Assembly (NCBI GenBank): GCA_036345935.2
Contig: JADWOT020000001.1
Location: forward strand, 11,137,869 to 11,201,868
From: Taenia hydatigena
Taxonomy: Eukaryota > Platyhelminthes > Cestoda > Cyclophyllidea > Taeniidae
Length of the DNA stretch: 64,000 bases
Direction: 5' to 3'
Shown: piece by piece, positions 47,600 to 59,060 of the stretch
Position numbering within the stretch: the first letter of the stretch is position 1
How the letters are laid out: each line of letters starts with the position of its first letter
Made by a program: the position numbers and the translations under genes
Notes under the pieces: model-generated
Told to the model about the DNA's origin: nothing
The model's input: only the letters and a program-made list of their open reading frames with translations
The model's database searches: none

Positions 47600-48290
47600 T
47601 GTCTACCTTCAGCACATGGAGAAACTGAAGCTCTTAGTGACTTGTGTGGAGTAGCTAAGACAGTATAAAAGAAAACGGGGCAATGGAACATGCAGCTGAT
47701 CAGGGTCGTTTTTAATATGAGAAAATTAAGCGCCAGCGATGGTCTTACGTAGACCTCTGTGGAGTCGGCGCCACATTGAGATTATGCTAAGTCGGTCTGA
47801 GTTGGTACACACGCCAGCGAAGGAAGTAGAATGCTCGTAATCGCTGGTTCACTATGATACACTTCAATCATCCACAACTTACTTCATTCGTTCCTGCTAT
47901 TCTTTATTTCTCTACACTCCTCTCCACACATTTGTGCTGTGTCGTGTAGTCAGTTCCTATCCCATCATATCACATCCTTTTCCACCATATTCGGTCGCAG
48001 ATCATTGAGCGCATATGCTACTGTATTGAATAGGGTAGTGCTAAAAGAAGAGGCAGAGATGCCGCTGGTAGAATTGAATGCTCTGTTCATGGTACAACCG
48101 GCGACCGCATCGGAAAATGAATGAGTGTAAGCGCGTTGTAGTGATTTCCTGGAATGCAGCTGTTTATTTTGCAATCGCAAATGCATCATCAATTGTACGA
48201 AGCATCACAAAGTGAGTTGGAGAATTAGGCACACATCGATGTATGCAAATGGAAAACATTGCGGATGCATACCAAGCTAATATTAAATGT
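47600..48290. repeat. dispersed repeat family A, module W+Y copy 3
   Basis: Collinear direct match to 3640-4335, over 43 kb away, with about the same module order and length. The minus-strand 75-codon frame is retained (47965-48192), ending LFNTVAYALNDLR...DVI. Its presence shows family A is a dispersed element and not a local duplication. Confidence 0.75.
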
Positions 48291-50149
48291 GCCTCTTCTG
48301 ACCTCCGTTTCTTCTACACGCTCTTCGTATTTTTTCATCTGCTTGGTGCATCAAATGCTTGGATGTGTATCTTTTGAACGTTGCCGCCTTGATTTTGCTC
48401 AGTCGCTTCTCTACTGGATCCCCTTTGCATATCCTTTTCCTAATTCTCGTACCTGCTTCCCACAATCTCTCTTGCCTTTATTCACAGCTTCGTGCCTTTC
48501 TTTACTCTCTTATCCATCCTAGTATTTGTGCATGCCTTCAAATCCAAACACCTTGTATTTTAGTTAATATCTTTTAACTTCCTCTAATTCCCACTTCTCC
48601 TCATCACTTTATGCTTTCTCACTTTTACTCTCCATACTTTACTACATGTTGCAGTTGTCCATGCACCTGCAAATGTAGTCGACGAGGCCGTGTTTTGTAT
48701 TGCATCAATGAAGTTTCACTTATTAGTCTCTGGCTGAAATCGTCGACCCCATCCTGACCCCAATATTACTCCTTTTTTCTTTAGCGTTACTTATTCTAGA
48801 ACAGTAGTTTACATCCCTTTCTGGGCAATAGTTTTGATCGCACGCTAATGAGAACGAGCGTCACGAAGTAGCGAGTCCAGATGATGCGTTTAGACTACCC
48901 ACCACACGAAGCAAGGTCGTGGAACACGACCAAGAGGCAGTCCTAGCCTTCAACCCATCAATAGCACCCAAACTCCTAAAAAATCTCCATGTGCCGAAAA
49001 TTACAAGAAACGTACAAATGCTAAGTGAATACCCGAATTAACTCGTCTGTCCTACGTCATGTTAAAGATATTTATAGCATCCTCAACAGCCATTCTGGAT
49101 AAAGGTGAATAAGTTCTCAAGCCAAACGGACAAATCTTCGCAACACCTATTTTGTCAGGAACCAGGATCTCGGAGAGTGCAATTAGTGCGTTTCAATGAA
49201 CTCCGCCAGGCATACACTAGAGGAACCACTGAAGTCCAAACGTGCGCCTCCCTCCGATAAGATTTCTTTCTGTGGAACCCAAGGCAGTGCTGACCACCAA
49301 TTCGGCGACTTCGAGTGTCACATCAATGAAGTGCATTTCCTTATGTAAGCACCGTAAATTTTCCCAAAAATTATCTCTTTTGTGATTAGTAGCAATGGAT
49401 CATCAAGTGAGGCAGGATAAGACGAAGGAAGGAGAGTGGAAAGAAGCTTCACAAGCTCTTACTTTGACTAGCGAATGCGGAACTGCTGAGATAATCATCT
49501 TTGTTTGCCGATGAACAACTACCACGTCGAAAATGACGTCACACCTTGCCTCCTACTTACATTCGTTTCACTTAAAATAGTCATCAAAGGTCTTGATTCA
49601 TGCAATCTGTTATTATAGGAGGAGGATATTTGGGTTAAACAAAAGTCACGATATCTTGTGAAGGTGTGCCACTTTGGAAGAAAATATGTGCACGCCTATG
49701 CCAATTAGACATTCAAACTTTTCTTCTCTTAATTAGTACATTTTTTCTCAAACAAGCGATATCGATTCTGCCTATTCTTTTCGGGAACCAACTATTGCAT
49801 TCTTTGTACGCTAAATTTCATTGGCTTTTGACAATGCGGCACTTTACCAGATTGACCAAATGTTCTTTCGCCAATTCCGTGGTTTAAAACCTTTTACGAC
49901 TGTTGTGTTCATTCTGGTTCGTCCAAAGGGTTGCACGGCATTGGATCAGGTGAGAGCTGGATATCTGATTCGCCAAGGTCAGGATTATCCCGGCACAATG
50001 CTTAACTGAAACTGGGCAAGGTTAAATTAACTTAAAATGCCTTCTGCCTCTTCGCTTCAACTTGACCGACATGTTTAATCAACTCCAATTTTACGTTTGT
50101 TTTTGCTGATCAACACTGATATTCCACGTGGCTGAAACTCGGACTTAGC
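48291..50149. other. spacer with no supported gene
   Basis: A pyrimidine-rich stretch (48290-48620) gives Ser/Leu/Cys-rich frames of doubtful meaning. At 49821-50009 (+) an open piece, FDNAALYQIDQMFFRQF then VRAGYLIRQGQDYPGTML, is protein-like but unidentified. Confidence 0.3.
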
Positions 50150-50480
50150 CTTTACATTATATGCCGCACCGAAATTATTCTAAGCTTAATCAACCTATGA
50201 AAAGTTTATTGCGCATAAATTAAATGGATACACACCTCTTCTTATGGAAGACACGTGTGTTTAATACCAAGTCGCCAACGGAGAGCACAAGAATCAACCC
50301 CATTAATAAACGCTCTACCAATGCATTCAAAAGTTTGAGTAAAAAGTAGCCAAGATTGTGTTTTACTACATCATGTCGTAGGTAATGATTCGTGTAAAGG
50401 AGTGTCCGAAATGCGATATAGCAGTGTCAAAAGACAAGCGACTACAGGAAGACAAAGAGATAAATGATCAGACAATTGGA
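50150..50480 (+). repeat. dispersed repeat family E, copy 2
   Basis: The reverse complement of 58760-59060 aligns along this stretch: AATCAACCTATG, CACCTCTTCTTAT, ACACGTGTGTTTAATACC (other copy ACACATGTGTGTTCAATACC), CGTAGG, TGATTCGTGTAA, AATGCGATATAGCA. Length is about 300 bp, with no visible terminal repeats. Confidence 0.7.
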
Positions 50481-51719
50481 CAATAGCAAATCTCTACAGT
50501 ATACAGCAACTTTTGAAAGTGGCGATGTAAAGCATGGGATCAAAACTTTTAATCACATTATCTAAGTCATCTGAAGAAGACTGTAGGCTGAAGCCAAACA
50601 AGACGTCACCCAGCCGTATTTACCCTTTTTTCATTTTGTAAATAAAATTGGCATGCAAGCAAATGTCTTGGTGTTGCAAATTCCGCCATCATGGGAAAGC
50701 TTGTCTACACGTGCAATCAATCCGGCACTTGCTTTAGTCAACTCATGTCCATTGTGGCCATAACAAGGAGGATACACAATAGTACCAAATTTCATTTTGC
50801 TTTTATTTTCTGTACCTCTTAGCTGACTCCAAATTTTTATCCTTCCATTTCCCTTCCCAAGTTATAAGGCACGCGAGATGCTCGTCCAGATTTCTGCAGT
50901 AGTGTTGCAGATGGGTATGACGAGGGTTGTTTTTGAGTTGGATTTATGTAATTGGCAGCCGCCCTTGAGAACATTTTGAGAAGAAGAAAAGGAATCCTAT
51001 CATCTAACACGAATTTAAGCTTATAGGTCTGCCTAAAGGATCGTTGTTTCCTTTAAGCAAATGCATCCGGAAATAAAAATGACATACATTACTTGCTGAA
51101 TTTCCTTTTTAAAGAAGAGTGAGGAGCTTAGACAAACTGTGGTGCTGATGGCGTTAGTAAAGACCGTCGAGATACTTACTACTTTAGCATAGAATCGAAG
51201 TAGTTGCTTGACGTTCGCGTTCAAGGGAGTAGCACTGAAGGCAGGAGAGGACGATGGCGGAGTAGTGGGTGTGGAAAATATAAATCAACTGCAGAGATCC
51301 TGTATATTTTTCTAATGCCACGCAATCCTCATAGCAGCAAATGATTTTGACATGAATTAGACAAACGACAGTTACCGCCATACTTCAAGTGATTCTGGCA
51401 GCCTTCACCTAGTTATTTTCAAGGTTTTCTTGTTATTAATACGCACACGTGCGAAGGCGAAATAATGAGATGTCAAGTGTTGAGCCTACTTCGCATGCAA
51501 CAGCATTTGCTTTGCCTTAGCTGCATGCTTTGCAGCATGGGCTGCTGATTTTTAAACAGTAAAGCAACCGAGCAAACGTATCAATCGGGTCACATCTCTG
51601 CGCTGATGGTCATGATGTTCACTGGCTCAGCTCTCTTTCTTGTCATCGTTTGAGCTGTTTAGCTCATTGTTTGAATTTCACTTACGCGTTTTCTAAATGG
51701 TCTGGACAGTCGCGGGCAT
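50481..51719. other. AT-rich spacer
   Basis: No open frame above about 65 codons has a recognisable motif, and no repeat match was found. Confidence 0.4.
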
Positions 51720-52085
51720 TTGATCTTTGATGGTAAAAGTAAGGAGCTCTTTTGCTTGCATCCCAACATCAACGACGCTCGTGTTGCCAAAATAGAATTT
51801 GTCACAAGGCAGTTCAGACATATGATTAAGTGGAAGAAGAGGAGTGGAAAGAAAAGCCCATTGTATAGCACATCAGAACTTAGCAGCTACTCAATTTCGT
51901 CCAACCTAGAAGGCATTTATCGCAGACGTCAGGGTCAGAAGAAATGGAGGAATTCGTCAGAACGAGACGCAGAACAGTCGAAGTCTCTAATGAATGCGAA
52001 TGGGAAGATAGGGATGCGAATAAGGCGAGAATCTGTTTTTATTAAGAGGCGAAGAAGAAACTCAAAGAAGAATTCGAAGCGATAG
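51720..52085 (+). other. lysine/arginine-rich open frame, doubtful
   Basis: A 121-codon frame ends in a strongly basic tail (RRRRNSKKNSKR) encoded by AAG/AGA/GAA-rich sequence. The purine-rich composition of 51820-52110 explains both the open frame and its charge, so coding is doubtful. No domain is recognised. Confidence 0.25.
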
Positions 52086-55000
52086 AAGAATGGGACAATG
52101 AAGAAGGAGGTCAGGAATGATGGAATGCATGCAATGAATGGGAATCTCTTGGATAAGAAGGCAAACCATTCTCATGGAAGTAATAATGAGGGATAGAGGC
52201 GATCCCTCACCCAGGTCGCCGGACTTGGGAGACATCTACGCTAAAACCGATAACGGCAGCATCACCGGCACTTATTCGGTTATTCGCCAGACTTTGAATG
52301 GAGTAAATGCTGGTTTTTTACATATTATTTAGGATGATTTCTCCACCATCAGATTATTTAAAGGACGAACTTGCCGGTCCCTTTAAACTCTTGACGATGT
52401 CGAGTTCGCCAGTCAAAATTTAGGTCATTTTGATACGTAGAGAGCCGTTTTGAGGGAAGATCCCTACATAGCACGTGCATATCAACGTGCTCTTTTCCAT
52501 CCCTTTATACAGTTTTAGCCATGGTTAGTACTCGACGATTCTTTGTTTCGCCTAACTATTTTTTTGATATTTGCAGGTTAGACAATGGTGAATCTTGTCC
52601 GATCGCCATTTTAGACGTCTTTTATGACAAAGGAACATTAGCTGACTCAGGCAGATCCTCATGCTCTTTTTAGCCGTTTTTATTGCTAAAATGCAAGGGA
52701 TTCGAAATGCTTTAAGCACAGATTTAAACAAGTATTCCGATTCATTTAATTATGTGAGGATGGGCTTCTGCATTCTTTAGAGTCCTCCATGCTTTAGCTC
52801 GATTCCATGTGATGGACTTCCTGTTTCCCAGTTGGTTGTGATTTGGTGCATTTCAGTGTTATTTGTTGGTGGACGTTAAATTAAATAGCAGCCAAATTGA
52901 AGGCGGAAGACTGCACTGCAATCAGATCGTGGTGATTATGGTTGGATATAACGTGAATTTGTGAAAACCAGTGATAGGTGATGGCAATATCTGGAATCTC
53001 AAGAGCGCATGCCTGAAGTAGCAGAGCTTATCACAAATGATAGCACCTAGATGTTTTAATGTTAATGCAGAGAACTTTGTCGAAAGTTTCACAGTGTCTG
53101 CTTGATTTTATATTCATCCACTTCATTTTCAAGGTGATTGGGCTAATAGTCACATCGATCCCTCTCCGATTTTGTCACAAAACCCGAAGTACCAAAGGAT
53201 AAGAGTGGACTTAACCAATGTGTGACTGACTTCGCCTAAGTTTGACTCTGTTTCGTTAGCATCCCTTATTCCATCTCGGCATAGAGAGGATGCAGTGCAG
53301 CCCTTCAATTGCGACTCTCACAACGATCGAAAAGCACGCTCGTCTTCTGCTTTACCACTTCTTGTTTGCGCTGCCTCGCCTTAATTGACGGACCCTTTTT
53401 AACCCGCGTCCACACCGGCAACATAAAATAGTGGCGACACAGAAGACAAATCGCATCCACTTGGCGTGGGATTGTTTTGCCAGTTTCATGTGCCGTGGTG
53501 CCTAGCTGACCTCTTCTTAGCGCTTGCTAACTCAATGTTACCCTCCGTGAGGGATGTACTTTTTGCGTTGAAGAAGTGTTAGAAGAGGCGAAGGATGATT
53601 ATGTGTGGTGAAGTGGGTTAGTGGGTTGGTGGTGGAGTGCTGCCTATGTGCTGAGCTTAAATTTACTAGGCGATCAACTAGCCATCAAACAGACATCTAT
53701 AGGTGATCTTACTTCGTCCAGCATGTAACTGTCGCTTTGGTCGACTAGAAGGACAAGTGTGAGGAGAGGATGAGGTGAATGTGCCTTCGCACTCACACAC
53801 GCACAAAACACACACGTTTCTGCCTGGTTTTTTGCGAAATCAATTAAGACATCCCTTCATAAGGACGAAAGTAAGAACAGGCAATGGCACGCACACACTC
53901 GGACATACAGATGGACAGGTGCAGGCACAGAGTGGAAACGGGGTGGGTGGTCTAGGACGGAGAGAGTACGTTCTTATCTGTTATTGCAGAGTGCCAGGTA
54001 GAGGGACACTCAGCAAGGAGAAAAAAGAAGCAGACAATGAGATAGGCAGACAGGGGTTCGAATAGTCTGCAAACTAAGAGGTAGGATCAACGCGCTCAAC
54101 TTCACTCCCAAGGGGATAAGTAGAAGAGAAGGAGGAGGAAGTGCAAGAAACCAGATATTCTTGTGTCAACAAAGCGAATAAAAAGGTGAGGAAATAAAAT
54201 GCAAGGAATGCTTACTCCTTCTTTGATCGATTTAAATGCATTAAGCACATACGGTGGGGTGAAATGTGATATGCAATACTTGAGAGCCTATTGAGCGTAG
54301 TAGGAGACGAAGGAGAAGCTCACACCTTATGCGTCTAGCTTGGTCCCTAATAACTGCGAGAAAGAAAAGAAGAGAATATCTTAATTTACATGGCATGGAG
54401 TTGTGTCAAGTCGATTCGGTGGGCCAAATTAGAGTGTTGGGTTTGACTCAAATGGTAACATATAAGGCGCCTTGTGAGGGTGAGGCATGCAAGATGGATC
54501 AGATAGCCCTGTTTATGAATGACACACTTATTATGTCAATCATGGTTTTCTTTTTTACATGATTTAAACCAGATACAGGATGTGATAATGTTAAAATGAC
54601 GCAAGCAAATAAAGTAAGGGAGAAGGAGATTCATTTGCCTAGGACACGGCGCTCATAGCTCTCGCCTTCTTACACTGTATGATTTTAGTAGCCCTCGGAG
54701 GTTGGCATCCGATGTGACGCCAACCGACACTGCATACATGTTATCACTGCCTATCAGAGCGGTTATTCTGGTAGATGTAGGGGAGAACTGGATTCTGATG
54801 TAGAGCTTGGTTTTATGAAGCTCTCAATCAAATCATACGGTACTGCTATGGGATGTGGTTCCTTCTGAACTCTGTGTAGGGTTTTGGCTCTGAAATTGGA
54901 AATAAGGGGGACCATAGAATGATTGCACTAAAGAGCCGGGGAGAGGAGAAAAGAGACCATACTTGTCCACCATGGCTAAGCTAAAAGAAGGATACTAAGG

Positions 55001-56499
55001 GATGAATTAGGACCTAATTCGGACGTTTTAAAGTTGCAGTAATGGTTTTGCTATTAATTAGGACAAAACAGTAAAAGGTGCCTTAAAGATGTACGCAAAT
55101 GTTATGCTGCCTTACTAATCACCACATCAGCCATCCTGCAGTGGTTGGTGTGGTCAGCCTGCTGACTCTTCATATCTGATATCACACACTGCATCGAGCT
55201 TAGCGCTGCGTGCTTCTAGGCTCAAGGAGAAACATCTCAACGCCTAACTTGCGCCGCTTTCACTTGCACCCAAACAGGCGGCAGCTGTGGTCTAGCTATT
55301 ACTGCACAAATGCCTAATGTGAGGCGGTGTGAGCTAAATCCATGAACTCCAGCAATGTGAGTTGGGGTGTAAAATGAAATTAGTATAAGCATAAGTTGAC
55401 ACGGGATTGGCTTACACAATTGTGGCTGTGATTGTGCCGAAGTGCAGTGCTCAGCAAAGATGGCAGATTTCACACTAGGTAGAGGTGGATCTACTAGGCT
55501 AGTTAAATCAATGTCGATCAAGGCAGATGAAGATGTAGATGAAGGTGTGAATCTGTATTTGGATGTGTTCACTACCGTGTATTTTTCCACGGATTGCAAG
55601 TAGTGCGATGCGAGTTGAAATTTCTCGAGCAACAGTTCTACCAGGCAACGGAATGAATTGCAGTATGTATTGAGTGCGGACAAGTGCTGGTTGATTGAGA
55701 GTCCCTTGGAAAATAAGAACGATGTCTGAAGGACACGTCATGTCGTCGGTTCGACTTCAGTGCAAAGATTCACACAGGCGAAAATTAGAAAGGTGCTAAA
55801 AAGGTTGTATAGAGTTGATCTGAGTCTGATAACAGGACTGCGATGCTGTTAACGCATGCATAGATGTGCATATAGACTTGAAGGTGACATCACTGCCGAC
55901 TCCTCTTCAGGATTTTTCCAACCAAGGATCACAAAAGTGACTTAAAAGGGAACCAATAAGCCCACTTTGCCATATTTTTAGTTGGTAACAAATTTTCTTT
56001 CATTTCTTATACCCTGTAGCATGATCGCATAAATTCACAGAGGCTTCTGAAAATAAGCCGCTCTATTCACCTTCCAGATGAGCGTCATGCAGAAGCTTGC
56101 TCTGCCATCAATAGTTGTTTAAGAGCGCCAGCGTGTTGAAAGATGAGGGTGGTCTGCATAGAATCCTCTTCTTTAAGAAAAGCAAATATGGCAAAATGTG
56201 GAATCGAGGTGAGAGCGACACACGAATAGATCGTGGATAAGAAGGAAATGGAAGCGAAAGTAGGCGTGAAAAGAGTAAATTATCGACATAATGCCATTTG
56301 TGAGAAGGAAAAATAACTGTTTGGAAAGCATGAAATATGGTTTTACACCGTCAAGCAATCTATTCTTTTTAAATATGCATTGCCCGATTTACCTTAATCA
56401 ACTTTCCTCTCTTCGTTCCAAATCACCATACATGCGTATTGTCATTGTTCAAATCTAATCCATTTAAACTTTGCCGTGAGTGCACAAACCTATCTTCAT
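52086..56499. other. long spacer with no supported gene
   Basis: It contains a short CA-rich patch (53792-53820), purine-rich stretches near 54100, and a 148-codon minus-strand frame at 55237-55683 that has no recognisable domain. None of these supports a gene. Confidence 0.35.
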
Positions 56500-57420
56500 T
56501 TTTGCGTTCTTTACCTTTATAATTGCTTACTCTCAGATTTCTTTTCTAATGCAGACAATCGTCATTTTAACCTACACATTGGTCATACCTACATTGCCCG
56601 GTTTTATAATGAGAACTGCCACAACCTCTTACAGGATGGAATAAGTCACTCATATTACGATTTTGATCAATGTCGGAACAATAGAGACCAGAGTGAGCGG
56701 AGCTCTAGGCCCCTGCCATTCCTGATTTCCTTGCCAAAATATGGTCATTGTGCTTCGGCCACACTCAAATTGTGGGATTGTTAAGTGTGAACAGCCACAA
56801 GCAATTACAGTAACGATTCCGCTACTAAGTCTTAATATGGGTAGATTCTAAAGCAAAGTTGCACGTGTTTGTGCTATCTCAATTTTCTTTGCCAAAATGG
56901 GCTTCCTCTACATTGGGCACACCAAAATCGTCAGCTTTTGTAGCAAAGAATGCCTCAAGCAATTACAGGAGGAAGCAGGATAATCAGTTTATTTCTGATC
57001 AATTTAGGATCAAAAGAGAGAGAAAAATGTTTTGCTTTGTTCTCCTGCTATAAGCACTTATATAATAAAACATGTATTCGGCTCCCTAGTTAAGTCGCTT
57101 CTAAACACAAAGGAACCCGATTTTTTGAGTGTGCGCATCCGTGCATGATAACTTTTCGTGTCAACTTTGGTGCTCTTAGCATCGGCTAATGCTTAAATTT
57201 TACACATTAATACAAGGACTGCCTCGAGTGATTACTATACTGAAAAAGCTGCTAGGGCATAATTCCGATAGATTGGAAAGCTAAATGAATATAATGTGGC
57301 GCAGCTCCATAGGCTTGTGTTTTTTTCAGCTATCTTTACCAAAATGGGCCCTTCAACTATCAACCAGGTCTAAGTTCTTACCGTATAACACGAAAAATAT
57401 CGTAGCTGAGTACAACATTG
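56500..57420. repeat. degenerate tandem array, units of about 160-270 bp
   Basis: The word pair TTGCCAAAATGG and CAAGCAATTACAG recurs. TTGCCAAAATATGG occurs near 56731, TTGCCAAAATGGGC near 56888 and TTACCAAAATGGGC near 57337. GCCACAACCTCTTACAG is near 56618, CCACAAGCAATTACAG near 56791, CCTCAAGCAATTACAG near 56951 and CCTCGAGTGATTACTA near 57215. Spacing is uneven because of indels. The open frame 56476-56784 crosses unit boundaries and is therefore not trusted as a gene. Confidence 0.65.
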
Positions 57421-58759
57421 AATTGTTACAAATAAAACCAAGCAAATAGATTGCAGCTATGTGCTCATGCTAGCTCAGCTTTCGTATCGAAATCATCCGC
57501 ATTGCAATGCGGTCATTCCTAACTATTAGAAGTCTCACAATGGAACTGCACTTCATTGGAACGGAAGTAAACTAACATTTGATACTTAATTTAAATTAGT
57601 TTTAGATTAAAGCATGTAACATAGTAAAGTTAGCATTCGTATCTTTTCTGCTATAATAGTCAAATCACACCCATTGCACAGTTGTAAGACAAAATGATGT
57701 AGTTTAACAGGAGACTTTGCTTTTTGGTACCGTAGTAAGCCATCAGCCGGAGTCTTATCAGGATCGCTTCCAAATCAAAATGAGAAAAGCATGGAGCACA
57801 GCGCTTAGGGATAATTTGCCGCTGTTTCACACGTGTACTACCTTGAACATGCATTGACCTTAACCACCAGTAACAACGCAATCACATTCAGATGTATTCG
57901 ATGGTAGTGGAACGCAAATGGATAGCTCTTTCGTGGTTAAGTCCTCTCTTTCTTTGTCTCAAAGGCCTCTGAGTGCAACACTGCAGCTGACAAGCAACTA
58001 AAATCTACGAATATTCTAAACATAATGTGCAGATGCGGACATTGTAGCATTTTGCATGGAGCAATGTTACTGCGGATTAATGATTAAAATCATAAGAATA
58101 AGGAGCAAAGATGATTTTATGCATTAGAGGTATGTTAAGAAAGTATGCAATGTAATTTAGCCTTACCTGAGTTTTGTGCGAAGTAATGCCAACAGCAGGA
58201 TTTCGATTCCACATCAATCCTCGAAGAGCACATTCTTCGCAAATTATCCCACACTCAGACGCGTTACATTCTTGTGAAATTCGCATATGGCAAAGTCATT
58301 TCACCAAGTCATCCCCAGTAATTGTGCTAAGTCTTAAGAATATGTGGCTCACATTTACCAAAGCCATGGCATTGTAGTGTAGCAACAAAGTGGAAAGCAG
58401 TTACCGCTTATAACCTTGAAGGTGATAAGCAAATTGATTAACTTAAAAACTTGTTTCACTTAGCAAAATATGCGATTCAAAGTTGAATCGTGCCCTAAAG
58501 AGTACAAACCTTTTTTTCATGTTCATTTTTGTTCTTAAGCAACATATTTAACATTTTGCTTAAAATACATGACCATGTGATTAAATTTCATGGAGCATTT
58601 TGAATTTAAATCTATCACTAAGCAAATGCATGCATCCAAATTTTGTGAAAACTCTTAGTTATTTATGTTTTGTTTCATTTTATCTTTGGATAGGATCAGA
58701 CGCAAAAGTCGGTTGTTCATTCTTCGGGCAAGTCACTTCTTATTCAATTCCAGAAGTGT
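57421..58759. other. AT-rich spacer
   Basis: No recognisable coding or repeat structure, apart from possible further degraded units of the preceding array near 57470-57540. Confidence 0.35.
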
Positions 58760-59060
58760 GTCGTCTTGGCCCCACTACTGGTATAGCTCACACTATCCAT
58801 AGTCTAATAGTGCTATGCCGCATTCTATGTACTCTATTACACGAGTCGTTGCCTACGCTATGGTATGATAGAGGAGGCATCATGGACACATCCTTATTGG
58901 GAATTCGTATGTATTGCTATAGTGTTCAGTAAAGAGGTTAAGTCTTGTGCTTTCCGTTGAAGTCACGGTATTGAACACACATGTGTTTTATAAGAAGAGG
59001 CGCATACCAATTTGTTATATGCATGATATACAATTCCATAGGTTGATTATGCTCAAATGT
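58760..59060 (-). repeat. dispersed repeat family E, copy 3 (inverted)
   Basis: Reverse-complement match to 50150-50480. The 110-codon + frame 58600-58932 overlaps it, so its open state is not evidence of a gene. Confidence 0.7.

Noticed and set aside
51720..52085. Nuclear basic protein
   Set aside because: Purine-rich DNA explains the Lys/Arg/Glu-rich translation, and no domain is recognisable.
58600..58932. 110-codon open frame as a membrane protein gene
   Set aside because: It overlaps the family E repeat, whose other copy at 50.2 kb does not keep the frame.
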